Below are positions 16,514-23,725 of a stretch of 64,000 bases of DNA, in pieces. The stretch spans positions 682,001 to 746,000 of the forward strand of contig JAFLCG010000001.1 in assembly GCA_017303635.1 (NCBI GenBank). Reading direction: 5' to 3'. The position numbers and the translations under genes were made by a program. The notes beneath the pieces are model-generated. The model did not search any database, was not told where the DNA came from, and was given only the letters and a program-made list of their open reading frames with translations. Origin of the DNA: Anaerolineae bacterium. GTDB lineage: Bacteria > Chloroflexota > Anaerolineae > Aggregatilineales > Phototrophicaceae. Within the stretch, counting starts at the first letter, position 1; every line of letters begins with the position of its first letter.

Positions 16514-17246
16514 GGTGCGGCGGCAGATACCCGGTGGCAGCCACAACATCCAGTTTGGCACCAGCACTATCGACTATGAGATTCTGTATTCGGCGCGGAC
16601 GACTCTGGCGATCTCCGTCTTCCCGGATCAGAGCGTGCTGGTGAAGGCCCCGGAGGGGGCACCCTTCCAGCAGATAGAGGCGACTGTCCTACGGCGGGCC
16701 AGTTGGATTCTCAAACAGCGGCGGCACTTTGATCGGCTAGCACGCCCCGGCAGTCTGCGCCGGGAGTACGTCAGCGGCGAGGCCTGGCGCTTTCTCGGTC
16801 GGCAGTGCCGCCTCAAGGTGATCGAGTCCGCGGTCGAACGGGTGACGCGGTCGCGCACGCTGCTCATGGTGGAAACGCGCACCCCGCAGGATCAGGTTCA
16901 CACCGGGGCATTGGTCGACGGCTGGTTTGCCCATCAGGCTGAACGGGTATTTGCGGCCCGACTAGAAGCCTGTTGGCTGCGGGTGGCTCATTGGGGTCTG
17001 GATAAGCCGAAGCTGGTCATCCGACCGATGAAACTCCGGTGGGGCAGTATGACACCGCGCGGTACCCTGTCCCTCAATACTCGGCTCATTCAGGCCCCGA
17101 CTGAGCTGATCGACTATGTGATCTTACATGAGTTGTGCCACCGGCGTGAGATGAATCACAGCTCGGCGTTCTATGCGCTGCTCGATCAGGTGATGCCATC
17201 CTGGCGTGAACATCAACAGCGGCTCAACACGTATGAATTCCTCTAA
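16503..17246 (+). CDS. YgjP-like zinc metallopeptidase
   Basis: A 247-aa YgjP/WLM-type protein ending the hsd operon and overlapping hsdR by 11 bp. The active-site helix is YVILHELCHRREMNHSSAFY (HExxH plus downstream His), preceded by KLRWGSMTPRGTLSLNTRL, which is typical of the family. YgjP-like proteins often accompany type I restriction genes. The role there is not firmly known; processing or turnover of the restriction subunit has been suggested, and that remains inference here. Confidence 0.88.
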   Translation: MGCKVRRQIPGGSHNIQFGTSTIDYEILYSARTTLAISVFPDQSVLVKAPEGAPFQQIEATVLRRASWILKQRRHFDRLARPGSLRREYVSGEAWRFLGRQCRLKVIESAVERVTRSRTLLMVETRTPQDQVHTGALVDGWFAHQAERVFAARLEACWLRVAHWGLDKPKLVIRPMKLRWGSMTPRGTLSLNTRLIQAPTELIDYVILHELCHRREMNHSSAFYALLDQVMPSWREHQQRLNTYEFL

Positions 17247-17395
17247 TCATCCGCATAATTTGGGCTTGTGGAAATACGAGTCAGACACCAGGAATGACTG
17301 GTTTCACGCGACGGCAGCCTTGAGTCCAATTCATTTAGACGGATCAGCAGCGGGGTAGTAGTCGATTATTCTGTTACACGCTGAGCGGGGGCATT

Positions 17396-17439
17396 GCAGC
17401 CGACCTTGCAGTCGGCTGCGGCTTCCGCATTGCGGAAGC
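17396..17439. repeat. Two adjacent perfect hairpins
   Basis: GCAGCCGAC-cttgca-GTCGGCTGC (17396-17419) is followed 1 nt later by GCTTCCGCA-T-TGCGGAAGC (17421-17439). Each has a 9-bp stem. Confidence 0.75.
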
Positions 17440-17441
17440 TC

Positions 17442-17537
17442 GGCTAGTCTAAGGTGGCAGGAGCACAGTGGTGTCACCGACTGTTGCTCTTGTCTGACCA
17501 CCGGCGGATGAGCTTCCCTCACCACCTTAGACTAGCC
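17442..17537. repeat. 16-bp perfect inverted repeat flanking 64 nt
   Basis: GGCTAGTCTAAGGTGG (17442-17457) and CCACCTTAGACTAGCC (17522-17537) are exact reverse complements. The enclosed 64 nt contain a further hairpin, ACAGT-GGTGTCACC-g-ACTGT (about 17466-17483). Confidence 0.75.
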
Positions 17538-17603
17538 AGCAAGCTAAAACGCTTGCACGTCAAGCGCCCGTGGGGCTGATGTGCCGCGCTCACGCGCAGC
17601 ACC

Positions 17604-17679
17604 GCTGACCGCGCACCGGGGTGCGGGTCAGCGTGTCGGCTCGGTGTACCGAGCCGACCGGACGCACTCACGGCGTCCG
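17604..17679. repeat. Three back-to-back hairpins
   Basis: Stem 1 is GCTGACC...GGTCAGC with inner CGCACC/GGTGCG (17604-17632). Stem 2 is GTCGGCTCGGT-gt-ACCGAGCCGAC (17635-17658). Stem 3 is CGGACGC-actcacg-GCGTCCG (17659-17679). They touch each other and sit 130 bp before the RHH gene. Confidence 0.75.
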
Positions 17680-17808
17680 CAGTCACCTAAGGCGAAATTC
17701 TCTTCACTGCTACTGAAAACCATCCAACATCAGTCTGTAGCCTTCGACCCGTCGGACGCTTCCTGTTTGCAATACTAGAGGCATCTTGAAGTCAACGGGA
17801 ATGTGTGA

Positions 17809-18171
17809 ATGCCAGGACTCATCCGCCGCAGCGTCAGCATGACTCCGGACATGCGCGACCGACTGGTGCTGCTCGCCAGTCGCCAGAAGCGCGACATCAG
17901 CGAAGCCGACCTCATCCGGGAGGCGATCCGCCGTTACCTGGACGAGCAGGAAGACTTGTCTGGCAGCCGCCGTTACTTCCTGAAGACCTTCAAGGATCGC
18001 ATTGACCAGCTCGAAAGCGCCCTGTCGTTTCACCTCAACATCCTCGTCTACCTGCTGGCCGAGCTGCATCCGCAGGACAACCCAGAGCGTATCGCTGAAG
18101 CCATTATTGCCGCTCGACGCGAGGGTGACACCCTGCTCAAGCAGATTCAAGCGGTGCGGGATTTGAAATGA
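17809..18171 (+). CDS. Ribbon-helix-helix DNA-binding protein, mobilisation accessory
   Basis: A 120-aa protein with an N-terminal RHH motif (~5-45: RRSVSMTPDMRDRLVLLASR then EADLIREAIRRYL) and a C-terminal helical/coiled region. RHH accessory proteins (MobC, NikA, TraY types) bind oriT and recruit the relaxase. The gene overlaps the relaxase-like gene by 4 bp (ATGA) and follows the hairpin-rich spacer, supporting that role. It may also autoregulate the transfer genes. Confidence 0.75.
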   Translation: MPGLIRRSVSMTPDMRDRLVLLASRQKRDISEADLIREAIRRYLDEQEDLSGSRRYFLKTFKDRIDQLESALSFHLNILVYLLAELHPQDNPERIAEAIIAARREGDTLLKQIQAVRDLK

Positions 18172-18827
18172 GAAAGGCGATCATCGTCTGTGACTTCGCC
18201 TACAAAGGCACTGTCCGACGTGGCTACGGCACAGGTAAGTCCGGGCTACGTAAGATTCTGCAATACCTTCAGTACCGCGACACACGCAACAACACGCTGG
18301 CGAAGGATCGCAACTTCGAGCGCTGGCAGGATCGAGGGATGGGAGTGCATTACCGAGAAATCCTCCAACACTGTGAAGACCTCAAGAGCAAGCATGTCCT
18401 GGCCTGGACGTGGGTCGTCTCACCTGATCCGGAACTGATGGCGCTCGTCCCACCCAAAGAACGGCGAGCGCTGCTGATCGACCTGACCGAGCGCGTCGTC
18501 GAGGACTACTACACCGAACGCGGGTTCGACATCCCGGAATACTCCTTTGTCCTGCATACCGCCAGGACAGAGCCCGATGCGGACGGGCAGGTCTTCGATC
18601 ACATGCACGCGCATGTTGTCCTACCGGGGACTGCGCCCAGCGTGGCGGAACGCCTGCCTGTCTACAACAACAAAGAGCGCGGGCATGACGCGCTCTTCCG
18701 GGACGTAGCGACGAAGAACTTCGAGATCGAGTTGGATCACACGCTTGGTCCCGAATGGCGCAAGCTGCGCGAGCAACCTGAGATCGCCAATGACGGCAGC
18801 ATTGACCTCGACCAGTGGTTTTCGTAG
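18168..18827 (+). CDS. Small HUH-type relaxase-like protein
   Basis: A 219-aa protein carrying the histidine-triad signature DHMHAHVVLPG (His145, His147, His149), the metal-binding motif of HUH/Mob relaxases, preceded by a typical strand AWTWVVSPDP (~79-88). Nucleophile candidates are the N-terminal tyrosines Y20, Y33 and Y36. Relaxases are usually over 300 aa with extra C-terminal domains; this one is little more than the catalytic core. Expected role: nicking oriT and remaining bound to the 5' end for transfer. Immediate neighbours (RHH protein before, VirD4-like coupling protein after) fit. Confidence 0.7.
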   Translation: MRKAIIVCDFAYKGTVRRGYGTGKSGLRKILQYLQYRDTRNNTLAKDRNFERWQDRGMGVHYREILQHCEDLKSKHVLAWTWVVSPDPELMALVPPKERRALLIDLTERVVEDYYTERGFDIPEYSFVLHTARTEPDADGQVFDHMHAHVVLPGTAPSVAERLPVYNNKERGHDALFRDVATKNFEIELDHTLGPEWRKLREQPEIANDGSIDLDQWFS

Positions 18828-18837
18828 AGGATGCACC

Positions 18838-19014
18838 GTGAACCGACAAACATTCTTTGGCATGTTTGGATTGCTGACGCTCATTCTGGCTGGAGCAACC
18901 ATTGCCCGCCTGGCCGGGTTACCGCTCGATGCGGCAATCTATCTGAGCGCGTTGGGTATGCTCTCAATTGGATACATCCGCTATCAGCGTGGGCTACGTG
19001 GGGCAGGGGAGTAG
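18838..19014 (+). CDS. Small membrane protein (58 aa)
   Basis: GTG start at 18838 just after the relaxase-like gene, with AGAGG upstream. The product has two hydrophobic segments (~6-24 and ~30-46) and a basic tail (RYQRGLRG). It ends 3 bp before the coupling-protein gene. Probably an accessory membrane subunit for the coupling protein. No family recognised. Confidence 0.6.
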   Translation: MNRQTFFGMFGLLTLILAGATIARLAGLPLDAAIYLSALGMLSIGYIRYQRGLRGAGE

Positions 19015-19017
19015 GGA

Positions 19018-21036
19018 ATGCTGTACTGGTTATTTACGGCTGGCCGCGAGTTCCTCTCCAGCCTGCTGCTGCCACTGCTGTGTCTGACACTGATGCTGCC
19101 CCTGATGGTGAGTGCTGCATTTGGCGCGGGCATCCAACGTAGTAAGAGCAATGAAGGACGAACCTGGCAGCTCGTGGCGTTGGTCTCCACTTACGCGCTG
19201 GTGCTGCTCGGTATCACGGCTCTGTATCTGACCCTGCTGGACGATCTGGCAATCCAGCCTGCCCGCGGTCGTCAGACGACTAGCGCCGTTATCCAGTTTA
19301 TCGTTGGCGCGCCGCGCAACATCAACACGTTGCGACTGTTCCTGTTCGGAATCATGCTGGCGTTTGTCTGGCTGGTAGTCAGCATCGGGTTGCACAACGG
19401 GATCCGGAATGGCGGCTGGCTGCGCGAACGCATCGACCGTCTGCGGGTGCCGCAGGTCAAGCGCGGCGCGCTCGGTTCGTCTCATTTCTGCACGATGCGC
19501 GAATATCGCCGCTTCCGGCGCGATGATACCGAAGGATTGACATTACTTGGCGCATTCTGGGGTGAGGAGAAACGCCGACTCGATCTAGGCTATGGCAAGT
19601 TCTCGTTGAGCGGTGAAGACATCGCTCGCGGCATCCTGACGCTGGGCGGTCCCGGCAGCGGGAAGACGCAGGGCATCATTCTTCCCGCTATCGCCGACCG
19701 GATGCTGGCAGGACACTCGCTGGTCGTGGCTGACCCACAGGGTGAAATTACCACGCAAGTTCTCAAGTATGCCGCTGTCACGCGGCATCTGGTTGTCGTA
19801 CATGACCCGACCAGCACTGCCGGACCGCGTTACAACCTGGCGGAAGGCATTCAGAATGTGTCTGACGCGCGGGCAATTGCTGATGTGCTGGTGCCGTCCG
19901 CACAGGGGGATAACCGCTTCTGGACGGACAGCGCCGCCGCGCTGCTGGCAGCCTGCCTGATTCGCTTCGACAACCTCGGCGATATCTACAACGCCATGAA
20001 CGACCTGAAAGAACTGGCGAAGAAACTGGCATCGAAGAGGGATGATGCGGCGTTGCTCGCCAACTCGTTCATCGCCTCGGTCGGGTCGGATGGCAAAGTG
20101 GCGTCTAACGTGGTGGCAACACTGGCAACCGCCCTGACGGGTTGGGCATCGACTGACGTGCGTGCCAACACGAGCGCGTCCGACTTCGATGCCGAACTGA
20201 TTGTCGCGCAGCCGACAGTGGTCGTACTGACCTGTCCGGGGAGGATGCGAGCGGTGTACGCCTCCTATCTGGGTGCGACGCTGCGGAAGCTCATGCTCGA
20301 CCTCGACACCATCGGCGAGCGCAACAAAGGTCCGCTGCCGGTCCCGGTCGGGGTCATCCTCGACGAGTTTCCGACACTTGGCAAGCTGGACAGCCTGGTC
20401 GCTGATGTGAACCTCGTCCGTAAGCGGCGAATCAGTATCATGATTGGCGCACAAACGAAGGGTCAGTTCCACATGATTTACGGCGCGGAAGGCACACAGG
20501 CGCTGTTCACCGGGCTGGCGACGCAAGTGATCTATGGTGGCTGCGATGCAGATACAGCGGATTTCTACAGCAAAGCGAGCGGTACAGCAACCACCGACGC
20601 CAACCAGGACGACCCGAACAGCCACTTGCGCCAACGTCCGCTGCTGACGGTCGATGAGGTCATCACGCCACAGGTGGGCAACTGCACGATCTTCGCCCGG
20701 TATGTGGAGGCAGGCTTTGCGACCCAGGTTGTCCTGAATGCACGTCTGACCCGCTTCTACGAGCGCATTGACTGGCAGCGCCGCTTGTCCGCTGCTCAAT
20801 CCACGCAGGTATTACTTTTGGAACGCGGACTGTCGATGAGTCTGAGCAGTCCTACTCATGGACTAGCAGAAGCGGCGCTGTCCGTCGAACCTAAGCCGAC
20901 GCTCGACCGGGCGGCAGCTGCGGTCATGGCGCGTATTGCCGAAGATGCTGTGCAGCAGTCCGGTGGTAAAGTTCAGTTTGCCAGCCTTGACTCCATGCGC
21001 ACCAGGGGTTCGGCAGCATCCATCACCGCGGAGTGA
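19018..21036 (+). CDS. VirD4/TraG-type type IV coupling protein
   Basis: A 672-aa T4CP. Three N-terminal membrane segments (~10-38, ~52-75, ~100-125) are followed by a cytoplasmic RecA-like ATPase with Walker A GGPGSGKT (~211-218) and Walker B VGVILDEFPTLGKL (~443-456). The TraG signature region includes IMIGAQTKGQ and FYSKASGTATTD. It links the relaxase-DNA complex to the transfer channel and powers DNA export. The C-terminal extension is short. It belongs to the plus-strand mobilisation unit 17809-21364; the channel genes are on the opposite strand. Confidence 0.93.
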   Translation: MLYWLFTAGREFLSSLLLPLLCLTLMLPLMVSAAFGAGIQRSKSNEGRTWQLVALVSTYALVLLGITALYLTLLDDLAIQPARGRQTTSAVIQFIVGAPRNINTLRLFLFGIMLAFVWLVVSIGLHNGIRNGGWLRERIDRLRVPQVKRGALGSSHFCTMREYRRFRRDDTEGLTLLGAFWGEEKRRLDLGYGKFSLSGEDIARGILTLGGPGSGKTQGIILPAIADRMLAGHSLVVADPQGEITTQVLKYAAVTRHLVVVHDPTSTAGPRYNLAEGIQNVSDARAIADVLVPSAQGDNRFWTDSAAALLAACLIRFDNLGDIYNAMNDLKELAKKLASKRDDAALLANSFIASVGSDGKVASNVVATLATALTGWASTDVRANTSASDFDAELIVAQPTVVVLTCPGRMRAVYASYLGATLRKLMLDLDTIGERNKGPLPVPVGVILDEFPTLGKLDSLVADVNLVRKRRISIMIGAQTKGQFHMIYGAEGTQALFTGLATQVIYGGCDADTADFYSKASGTATTDANQDDPNSHLRQRPLLTVDEVITPQVGNCTIFARYVEAGFATQVVLNARLTRFYERIDWQRRLSAAQSTQVLLLERGLSMSLSSPTHGLAEAALSVEPKPTLDRAAAAVMARIAEDAVQQSGGKVQFASLDSMRTRGSAASITAE

Positions 21037-21040
21037 AGCC

Positions 21041-21364
21041 ATGACGCTGACGAAGAATAAGATGGTGAGTGAGATTGGGCGGCGCACCCGGCTGAAGAAC
21101 CGCGATGTGCAGGCGATGCTGGAAGCGCTGGTCGAAGTGTGGAGCGAGGAACTGGTCAGTGGCGGGCGTATCGAACTGGAAGGTTTATTTGTGATCGAGA
21201 GCCAGACCATTGATCGCGGCGAGTACAGTGGACATCTGCGGTCTGGCACCGCGCCGCGTTACATCCGGCGTGTCGTCATGCGCGTCAGTCGCGGCTTGAA
21301 GCGGCGTCTGACGCCGCCGACCGACGAATCCAACAGACGCTTTGATCGGGATCACGACGTATGA
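21041..21364 (+). CDS. HU/IHF-like DNA-bending protein
   Basis: A 107-aa histone-like protein with the HU fold: N-terminal helices (LTKNKMVSEIGRRTRLKNRD), the GGRIELEGLFVIESQT beta segment and arm residues around TAPRYIRRV. It starts 5 bp after the coupling-protein gene. Element-encoded HU proteins commonly shape oriT or attachment-site complexes. Its 3' end overlaps the convergent zinc-ribbon gene by about 80 bp. Confidence 0.8.
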   Translation: MTLTKNKMVSEIGRRTRLKNRDVQAMLEALVEVWSEELVSGGRIELEGLFVIESQTIDRGEYSGHLRSGTAPRYIRRVVMRVSRGLKRRLTPPTDESNRRFDRDHDV

Positions 21365-21884
21365 CAAAATTGGGCAGGTCGGCAAGGAACTTAAGGATAC
21401 TCTTGTACTTTTTGCCCGGCTGCCCGAGATGTTTGGGCTTCAGCTTGTAGAAGCGCTCATACAGATGTTGCGCCAGATGGCTGACGTTCACCCATTCCTC
21501 GTTCTGCTTCTGTAAGAAGCTGTGCGCCGCCTGTAGCACATCATCCGTCGTGTAAGCACGAACGGCAGTCGCCGCAATCGCCCGCTTGCGCTTCGTGTTC
21601 ACCGAACGGTTGCGCTTGTTTTTCGGCATGGGCTTCGGCGCGACGAGCAGTTCGTTCGCCGCACCAAACTCCCGGATGATCTCTGTGCGAAGGCTCTCCT
21701 GCCGTTCAGGGGTGAGGAGCGTGGCATAGGAATACCCCCAGTCCCGCACGCGGATCAGGTCGCGTTCCAACTTCCCTGCACATTCCTGGCAAAGTCCTTG
21801 TTTATTCAAAGGAAGTGGCAAAGCGCAGGCAGCACACAGCCAATTCTGGCGTTCGTCCTGATCTTTTCGTTGTTGAGATTTCAT
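21285..21884 (-). CDS. Zinc-ribbon plus winged-helix-like protein
   Basis: A 199-aa basic protein. An N-terminal CxxC...CxxC zinc ribbon (CAAC ~17-20, CQEC ~32-35) is followed by a Lys/Arg-rich linker (~85-105). A C-terminal domain (~112-190) is suggestive of a winged-helix/OST-HTH-type module (VNVSHLAQHLYERFYKL, GKKYKSILKFLADLPNFVI). Likely nucleic-acid binding. It converges on and overlaps the HU gene by 80 bp. It may be a regulator of the transfer region. The family is unassigned. Confidence 0.7.
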   Translation of the reverse strand: MKSQQRKDQDERQNWLCAACALPLPLNKQGLCQECAGKLERDLIRVRDWGYSYATLLTPERQESLRTEIIREFGAANELLVAPKPMPKNKRNRSVNTKRKRAIAATAVRAYTTDDVLQAAHSFLQKQNEEWVNVSHLAQHLYERFYKLKPKHLGQPGKKYKSILKFLADLPNFVIRRDPDQSVCWIRRSAASDAASSRD

Positions 21885-21943
21885 ATTGCCTGCGCTTTGT
21901 CTCTATCAGGTTCATCTTAGCTGATTTTTGTGGAGAGTTACGA

Positions 21944-21968
21944 ACAGCCCGGACCACTGCCGGGCTGT
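21944..21968 (-). terminator. Hairpin at the end of the transfer operon
   Basis: ACAGCCCGG-accactg-CCGGGCTGT lies 5 bp past the stop of the last minus-strand operon gene. The stem is strong but no T-run follows, so it may act as an mRNA 3'-end stabiliser or factor-assisted terminator. Confidence 0.5.
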
Positions 21969-21972
21969 GGGT

Positions 21973-23517
21973 CTAAAGGTCAAACTCCGGTTGTGGCACA
22001 GTCTCGTCTGACGGCACAGCCATCGGGTCGCGGGGATGCCACCCCTCCGCCTCACGCACCATCTTGCCGTCACCGTTCATGAAGTCCACCATGCCCTGAT
22101 AGTCGAGGTCCTGCCATGCGACCGGCAACCTTTCCAGCTTCGCCACTTCCTCCGCCAGTTCGGGCGGGTCGAGCAGTCCGGGGGCGATGTAGCCCTCAAA
22201 TGCTTTTGCAAACTGGTCCGCCTGCGCCCTCGTTTCGAAATGTGCCATCTCCAGTGTTTTGGCGTGTGTCGGATGGTTGTCAGCGCTGAAGGATGCATCC
22301 GTGAATGCATCCTGGTGTATTTCAGGATAGTAGGTCAGGTAGAGCGCATGACCGAGGGGCGCACCGTCAGGCGTCTCGACCGGACGGTTGTAGATGTCCC
22401 AGTGGCGGTCGAAGGGGGTCTGATGAATTTCATCGACCGGCTTCTCCGCCTCGTGTGCGACCAGCTCATCCCAACTGCCAGGCGCGGGTGTCTGAGGGCG
22501 GTCGCCATCGGTGTTCCAGTAGGGGTTCGGCTCATCGCGCAGGCGCTCCGCTAACGTCTCAAAGCGGTCCGGTGGACCTTGTCGGAACAAGCGCGTATCC
22601 GCCCGGTTGCCATCCAACCATTGGCTTTCCATCGCCGCCAGCTCCGCCTGGTGCATCATACCCTCCAGCCCGCGCTCATCATAGGTCTCCAGCAGCCCCA
22701 GGCGACCCGACTCCGCTATCGCCCGCGCCGTCTCGTTATCGCTGTCAAACGTCTCGAGGGTCAACTCGTCGATGCCCAGATACCCATCAGGCAGTTTCCA
22801 GTACTTCTCGACCGCCAGCTCGCTCGTCCAGGGATCGACCTCCTGAACGACGACGGCGTAGTTGACCGTATCATCCAGTGGTTGCAGAAGCTGGCGCTCC
22901 GGGCGATTGAAAGTCGCCTCAAACCAGGCCTCACCTTCAAGCTCCGCATGTGCTTCGCGCTCGGCATCGGCACGCGTCATCCAAGTGGCCATTGAATCCG
23001 TGATGGGGTCAAGTGGCTCCGTATCCATCTCCGTCACATCCTGCAGGATCAGCTCCCGCTGGCGACTGGTGGTGAACGGGTCAGGCGGCGCGTCTTCCTG
23101 GAAGAAGACACGCGGATCATCACGCAACGGGTCGAGATAGCGGTTGGCTGTCGCCATATCCTCCGCTAACTCCATCGCCGCTTCCAATCCTACCTCTTTG
23201 TGCAGTGTCCCCAGTTCCGCCTCCAGTTCGTCGGCGTCGGCGAAGTCATCGAACTCGGCGATGGTGAAGGTGTCGAAACGGCGCTCCTCGCCCTCAGTCC
23301 AGGTCTTGACCGCTTCCAGCGATGGCGCGTTATTTGGTCCGACGCCATAGCCGAAGTAGTATTCAGCAGTCGTCGGTTCAGGCGTTTCTTCGACAAGCGG
23401 CTCATCGAGCGGTTTGGCAAACGGCGACCAGTAGTCCGGGTCGTTTGCCACCGCGTCGAGGTGCTGCATCAGCAGCTCCGACCGTTCCCGGCTCGATAAA
23501 GGTTTAGGCAGCGTCAT
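21973..23517 (-). CDS. Acidic multi-repeat protein of the transfer operon (514 aa)
   Basis: A 514-aa protein strikingly rich in Asp/Glu, with no signal peptide, membrane segment or known domain. I see three divergent units of ~75-80 aa, at ~51-125, ~218-298 and ~372-445. Each has an aromatic beta strand (YYFGYGV, YAVVVQEV, ALYLTYYP), then a strand with a [TE]xxxF[DE] pattern (TIAEFDD, TLETFDS, EMAHFET), then an Ala-rich helix. Two similar units occur in the 383-aa protein of the same operon. Possible roles are a DNA-mimic antirestriction factor or a scaffold travelling with transferred DNA; both are speculation. It overlaps the upstream 73-aa gene by 14 bp. Confidence 0.7.
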   Translation of the reverse strand: MTLPKPLSSRERSELLMQHLDAVANDPDYWSPFAKPLDEPLVEETPEPTTAEYYFGYGVGPNNAPSLEAVKTWTEGEERRFDTFTIAEFDDFADADELEAELGTLHKEVGLEAAMELAEDMATANRYLDPLRDDPRVFFQEDAPPDPFTTSRQRELILQDVTEMDTEPLDPITDSMATWMTRADAEREAHAELEGEAWFEATFNRPERQLLQPLDDTVNYAVVVQEVDPWTSELAVEKYWKLPDGYLGIDELTLETFDSDNETARAIAESGRLGLLETYDERGLEGMMHQAELAAMESQWLDGNRADTRLFRQGPPDRFETLAERLRDEPNPYWNTDGDRPQTPAPGSWDELVAHEAEKPVDEIHQTPFDRHWDIYNRPVETPDGAPLGHALYLTYYPEIHQDAFTDASFSADNHPTHAKTLEMAHFETRAQADQFAKAFEGYIAPGLLDPPELAEEVAKLERLPVAWQDLDYQGMVDFMNGDGKMVREAEGWHPRDPMAVPSDETVPQPEFDL

Positions 23518-23725
23518 CTGCGCCTCCTGTCTTCACCTGGAACACCCCCTGCGCACCGATGGGTGAGAAGACCCCACTGGTCACGGGTGATTGCGCTGAA
23601 TGGGCAATCCGTAGCGCCCGACGCAGGGCATCAGGGCGCTTCAAGCCAAACTGCTGGCAGAGGGCATCCAGGACGGCGTAGTCCTCCGGTGTGAAGCGGA
23701 TGGTGTAGCTCTTGCCGTCGCTCAC
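23504..23725 (-). CDS. Small RHH-like DNA-binding protein (73 aa)
   Basis: GTG start at 23725, overlapping the stop of the 383-aa gene (GTGA) behind a GGAGGTGG ribosome site. The product reads KSYTIRFTPEDYAVLDALCQ then KRPDALRRALRIAH, a beta-helix-helix pattern typical of CopG/Arc-type repressors, with a flexible C-terminal third. It may regulate the transfer operon or partner with the acidic repeat proteins on either side. Confidence 0.65.
   Translation of the reverse strand: MSDGKSYTIRFTPEDYAVLDALCQQFGLKRPDALRRALRIAHSAQSPVTSGVFSPIGAQGVFQVKTGGADDAA

Larger units (their letters stand above)
17390..17680. other. Hairpin-rich spacer, candidate origin of transfer (oriT)
   Basis: Within the 562-bp spacer 17247-17808, which has no supported gene, at least five perfect inverted repeats are packed into 290 bp. 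The spacer lies directly upstream of an RHH DNA-binding gene and an HUH relaxase-like gene, the usual position of oriT. No nick site can be assigned. Confidence 0.55.

Noticed and set aside
17390..17680. CRISPR array or integron attC sites in the hairpin-rich spacer
   Set aside because: Stems differ in sequence and spacing, there are no regular direct repeats, and no cas or integron integrase gene is present.
19585..20799. 404-aa minus-strand ORF antisense to the coupling-protein gene
   Set aside because: Antisense to conserved VirD4 motifs; composition typical of shadow ORFs.
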